The notes beneath the pieces are model-generated. The model was not told the origin of the DNA, ran no database searches, and saw only the letters and a list, made by a program, of their open reading frames with translations. Positions 5,530 through 6,765 of a stretch of 6,765 nucleotides of DNA are shown in pieces (within the stretch, counting starts at the first letter, position 1; the number at the start of each line of letters is the position of its first letter). The DNA is from Oscillospiraceae bacterium (GTDB taxonomy: Bacteria > Bacillota_A > Clostridia > Oscillospirales > Oscillospiraceae). A program made the translations under genes and the position numbers. The stretch spans positions 1-6,765 of the forward strand of contig SVLA01000112.1 in NCBI GenBank assembly GCA_015068175.1. Direction: 5' to 3'.

Positions 5530-5619
5530 GCACAAATCACAGAAAAAACGACACGGTTTCAGCAAAGATGCGCCATTGCCCCGGCGGATGACTTCCGGTA
5601 CGCGGATGGCGACTACACC

Positions 5620-5656
5620 AAAAAGATCCCCTCCGCGGGGCAAGCCTGCGGAGGGG
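5620..5656 (-). terminator. Intrinsic terminator of spo0A
   Basis: A 9-bp perfect stem, CCCCTCCGC (5628-5636) with GCGGAGGGG (5648-5656), reads on the - strand through AUC into five U (5620-5624). It starts seven bases after the spo0A stop. Confidence 0.88.
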
Positions 5657-5663
5657 GTGTTAT

Positions 5664-6443
5664 TTAGTAATTCGACACTTCGGCGGACTTCAGCCGGAGT
5701 TGGAGTTTGTCGGCGATGAGGGCGATGAACTCACTGTTGGTAGGCTTGCCCTTCGTGTTGCTCACAGTATACCCAAAGAGGCGCTGGAGGGTATCCAGGT
5801 CGCCACGGTCCCAGGCCACCTCGATGGCGTGGCGGATAGCCCGCTCCACACGGCTGGCGGTGGTATCAAACTTCTTGGCCACCATGGGATACAGGACCTT
5901 GGTGATGGCATTGATCACGTCCATATCGTCAATGGCGATCATGATGGCCTCCCGCAGATACTGGTAACCCTTGATATGGGCCGGTACGCCCACTTCATGG
6001 ATGATGTTGGTGACCATGGCCTCGATATTGACCGGCTCCGGACGGCGGCCGGACACGAACCGCAGGTTCTCTCCTGCCCGCAGTTCATTCATCCGCATCA
6101 CCAGAGCCGTCAGATCGCAGGGCTTCTGCATCAGATACCGAACGCCCAGCCCCGCTACAGACCCGGATACGTAGTCCGAGATAAAGCAGGATGTAGCCAG
6201 GATCGCCGGTTTCTTATCCAGCTCTTTCACCGCCGCCAGCACACTCAGTCCGTCCTGCTTGCTGAGCATCAGGTCTACCACCAACATGTCCGGCTTACAT
6301 TTGCAGATCTGCTGGATGGCCTGCTCGCCATCAAAGGCGGTGCCCACGACTCTATACCCGCCGGCCTGATGCAATGCAGCGGTCAAGCCGGTGCAGAAAT
6401 CTTCGTTGCTGTCCGCAATAAATACAGTTAATGAATGCTCCAT
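5664..6443 (-). CDS. spo0A: Sporulation master response regulator Spo0A
   Basis: A 259-residue two-domain response regulator that, when phosphorylated, binds 0A boxes and starts sporulation. The receiver domain (4-122) has phospho-acceptor Asp57 (VVDLML), Thr84 (LATS) and Lys107 (QKP). The Spo0A-specific DNA-binding domain (about 140-255) is nearly invariant: [12 protein letters not shown] (156-167), recognition helix region [18 protein letters not shown] (194-211) and [14 protein letters not shown] (234-247). Length is normal (about 260-275). Two receiver positions are unusual: the acidic pair is Asp11-Ser12 rather than Asp-Asp, and Ser61 stands where a proline normally follows the phospho-site by four. 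ATG at 6441-6443 follows AGGAGAGG (6450-6457) by six bases. The upstream region has phased 0A boxes, suggesting autoregulation. Single-gene unit with its own terminator. Confidence 0.97.
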   Translation of the reverse strand: MEHSLTVFIADSNEDFCTGLTAALHQAGGYRVVGTAFDGEQAIQQICKCKPDMLVVDLMLSKQDGLSVLAAVKELDKKPAILATSCFISDYVSGSVAGLGVRYLMQKPCDLTALVMRMNELRAGENLRFVSGRRPEPVNIEAMVTNIIHEVGVPAHIKGYQYLREAIMIAIDDMDVINAITKVLYPMVAKKFDTTASRVERAIRHAIEVAWDRGDLDTLQRLFGYTVSNTKGKPTNSEFIALIADKLQLRLKSAEVSNY

Positions 6444-6485
6444 AGTTTTCCTCTCCTGTCATAATAAATGTCCCCTTGCGTAATA

Positions 6486-6509
6486 AGCGAAGGACCGCGG
6501 TTCTTCGCT
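6486..6509. repeat. 24-bp palindrome in the spo0A leader
   Basis: An inverted repeat with 11 of 12 pairs (one G-T), built of two CGGWYCTTCGCT copies facing each other: 6498-6509 on the + strand and 6486-6497 on the - strand. It lies at or just after the expected spo0A transcript start, so it could be an operator, or in RNA a 5' hairpin that protects the message. Confidence 0.7.
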
Positions 6510-6520
6510 GCGACATGTAT

Positions 6521-6549
6521 AATTTAGCACGGATCTTCGCTTTTTGCAA
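6521..6549 (-). promoter_or_regulatory. Probable sigma-A promoter of spo0A
   Basis: On the - strand TTGCAA (6544-6549) and TAAATT (6521-6526, 4 of 6) are spaced by 17 bp, with TGC directly before the -10 (extended -10). The transcript would start near 6514, about 70 bases before the ATG. The weak -10 suggests a need for activation. No convincing sigma-H promoter was found. Confidence 0.6.
6530..6541 (+). repeat. Third copy of the CGGWYCTTCGCT motif, in the spo0A core promoter
   Basis: CGGATCTTCGCT matches 6498-6509 (CGGTTCTTCGCT) at 11 of 12 bases and lies 32 bp from it, about three helical turns. It fills most of the spacer between the -35 and -10 of the spo0A promoter, where a bound protein would block RNA polymerase. 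Confidence 0.6.
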
Positions 6550-6579
6550 TAATAAGGGCAAAACAATCGTTCGTAAAAA

Positions 6580-6617
6580 ATCGACAAAATTCGACAAACA
6601 ATCGGCCATTCGACAAC
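6580..6617 (-). promoter_or_regulatory. Cluster of three 0A boxes upstream of spo0A
   Basis: Read on the - strand, three Spo0A-type sites lie in one orientation: TTTGTCGAT (6580-6588), TTTGTCGAA (6590-6598) and GTTGTCGAA (6609-6617), against the known core TGTCGAA. Starts are 10 and 19 bp apart, about one and two helical turns, so proteins would bind the same DNA face. They end 31 bp upstream of the -35. A weaker match, TGTCGCA, is at 6509-6515. Confidence 0.78.
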
Positions 6618-6640
6618 TTTTGGCAGGAGGAAAAGGCGAG

Positions 6641-6670
6641 TCAAAACCTCCGGCTAAGCCGGAGGCTTGA
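6641..6670 (-). terminator. Intrinsic terminator of an upstream - strand transcript
   Basis: CCTCCGGC (6647-6654) pairs with GCCGGAGG (6658-6665) around a three-base loop. Read on the - strand the stem is followed by TTTT (6643-6646). The direction indicates a transcript entering from beyond the right edge and ending just before the spo0A control region, as expected for the gene or RNA that precedes spo0A. Confidence 0.78.
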
Positions 6671-6765
6671 TTAAGCCCTAGAAGGGCATTTTACAGACAT
6701 TTGCCCCTAAAGGGGCCCCGAAAGGTTTGCCGACCGCATTTCTTTCTCGGGCCGCCCCTTAAGGG
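6671..6765 (-). other. Non-coding stretch with a dense run of hairpins; upstream transcript not identified
   Basis: No gene is supported between the window edge and the terminator at 6641. Three further inverted repeats are packed here: GCCCT/AGGGC at 6675-6687, GCCCC/GGGGC at 6703-6716, and a longer one pairing 6714-6724 with 6742-6753 (ten pairs with a small internal loop). On the - strand a short open stretch runs from the edge to TAA at about 6691-6693, but its 24 residues (basic, glycine-rich) match nothing I know. It may be the 3' part of a structured RNA or just a hairpin-rich spacer. Confidence 0.4.

Noticed and set aside
4578..5591. Long + strand open frame opposite uraA
   Set aside because: Antisense shadow, rich in Gly, Asp, His and Gln, with no family features; the uraA frame fully explains the region.
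5530..5619. Small gene or RNA between spo0A terminator and uraA promoter
   Set aside because: No frame with a ribosome site, no strong hairpin and no promoter pair were found in these 90 bases.
6518..6523. TATAAT on the + strand upstream of spo0A
   Set aside because: No -35 at a usable distance (CCGCGG lies 17 bp upstream) and no + strand gene follows; it overlaps the - strand extended -10.
6641..6740. Resemblance to a c-di-GMP-I riboswitch (GGCAAACC and CCTCCGGC pieces on the - strand)
   Set aside because: The conserved order, the ACGCAAAGCC core and the tetraloop-receptor arrangement are missing, and the CCTCCGGC part is explained by a simple terminator hairpin.

Overview
The window reads as a piece of chromosome from a GC-rich, spore-forming gut-type Clostridium, most like the Oscillospiraceae (Clostridium cluster IV). 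The reasons are a clear Spo0A, a long-form pyrophosphate-dependent phosphofructokinase, a DUF1292 protein, GC-rich third codon positions, AGGAGG-type ribosome sites, and AT-rich sigma-A promoters set in short intergenic gaps. No transposase, integrase, CRISPR array, tRNA or rRNA is visible. Family and genus are inference only.

Layout. On the + strand the window opens inside pfp (PPi-PFK), of which only the C-terminal 246 residues are present; it ends at a strong hairpin terminator. Next comes a divergent pair of small genes (799-1351): an unknown 73-residue helical protein on the - strand and a 79-residue XRE/Cro-type repressor on the + strand. Their 91-bp shared control region carries two 19-bp dyads of identical design (ATAGA-N9-TCTAT). 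Near-identical copies of one terminator flank this pair.

From 1396 on, all genes are on the - strand, so in transcription order the rest reads from high to low coordinates. spo0A (6443-5664) has its own control region of about 320 bp and its own terminator. uraA (5408-4044), a uracil/xanthine-type permease, has its own promoter, a structured leader and a terminator. An unknown 111-residue protein (3915-3580) is a complete one-gene transcription unit. The last unit is kdgA-kdgK-DUF1292 (3392-1396), driven by a fully consensus promoter.

How the genes work together. KdgK phosphorylates 2-keto-3-deoxygluconate to KDPG and KdgA cleaves KDPG to pyruvate and glyceraldehyde-3-phosphate, so the operon forms the lower end of hexuronate (pectin sugar) breakdown. 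Products enter glycolysis, where PPi-PFK works reversibly. UraA scavenges pyrimidine or related bases. Spo0A is the master switch for sporulation.

The most interesting material is in the control regions: the tandem dyads between the small divergent genes; three helically phased TGTCGAA-like 0A boxes upstream of spo0A, which point to autoregulation; a separate repeated motif (CGGWYCTTCGCT, three copies) placed over the spo0A core promoter and transcription start; a possible attenuator in the uraA leader; and a dense hairpin cluster at the right edge (6641-6765) that may be the 3' part of a structured RNA. No wholly new multi-gene system is evident in the coding content.
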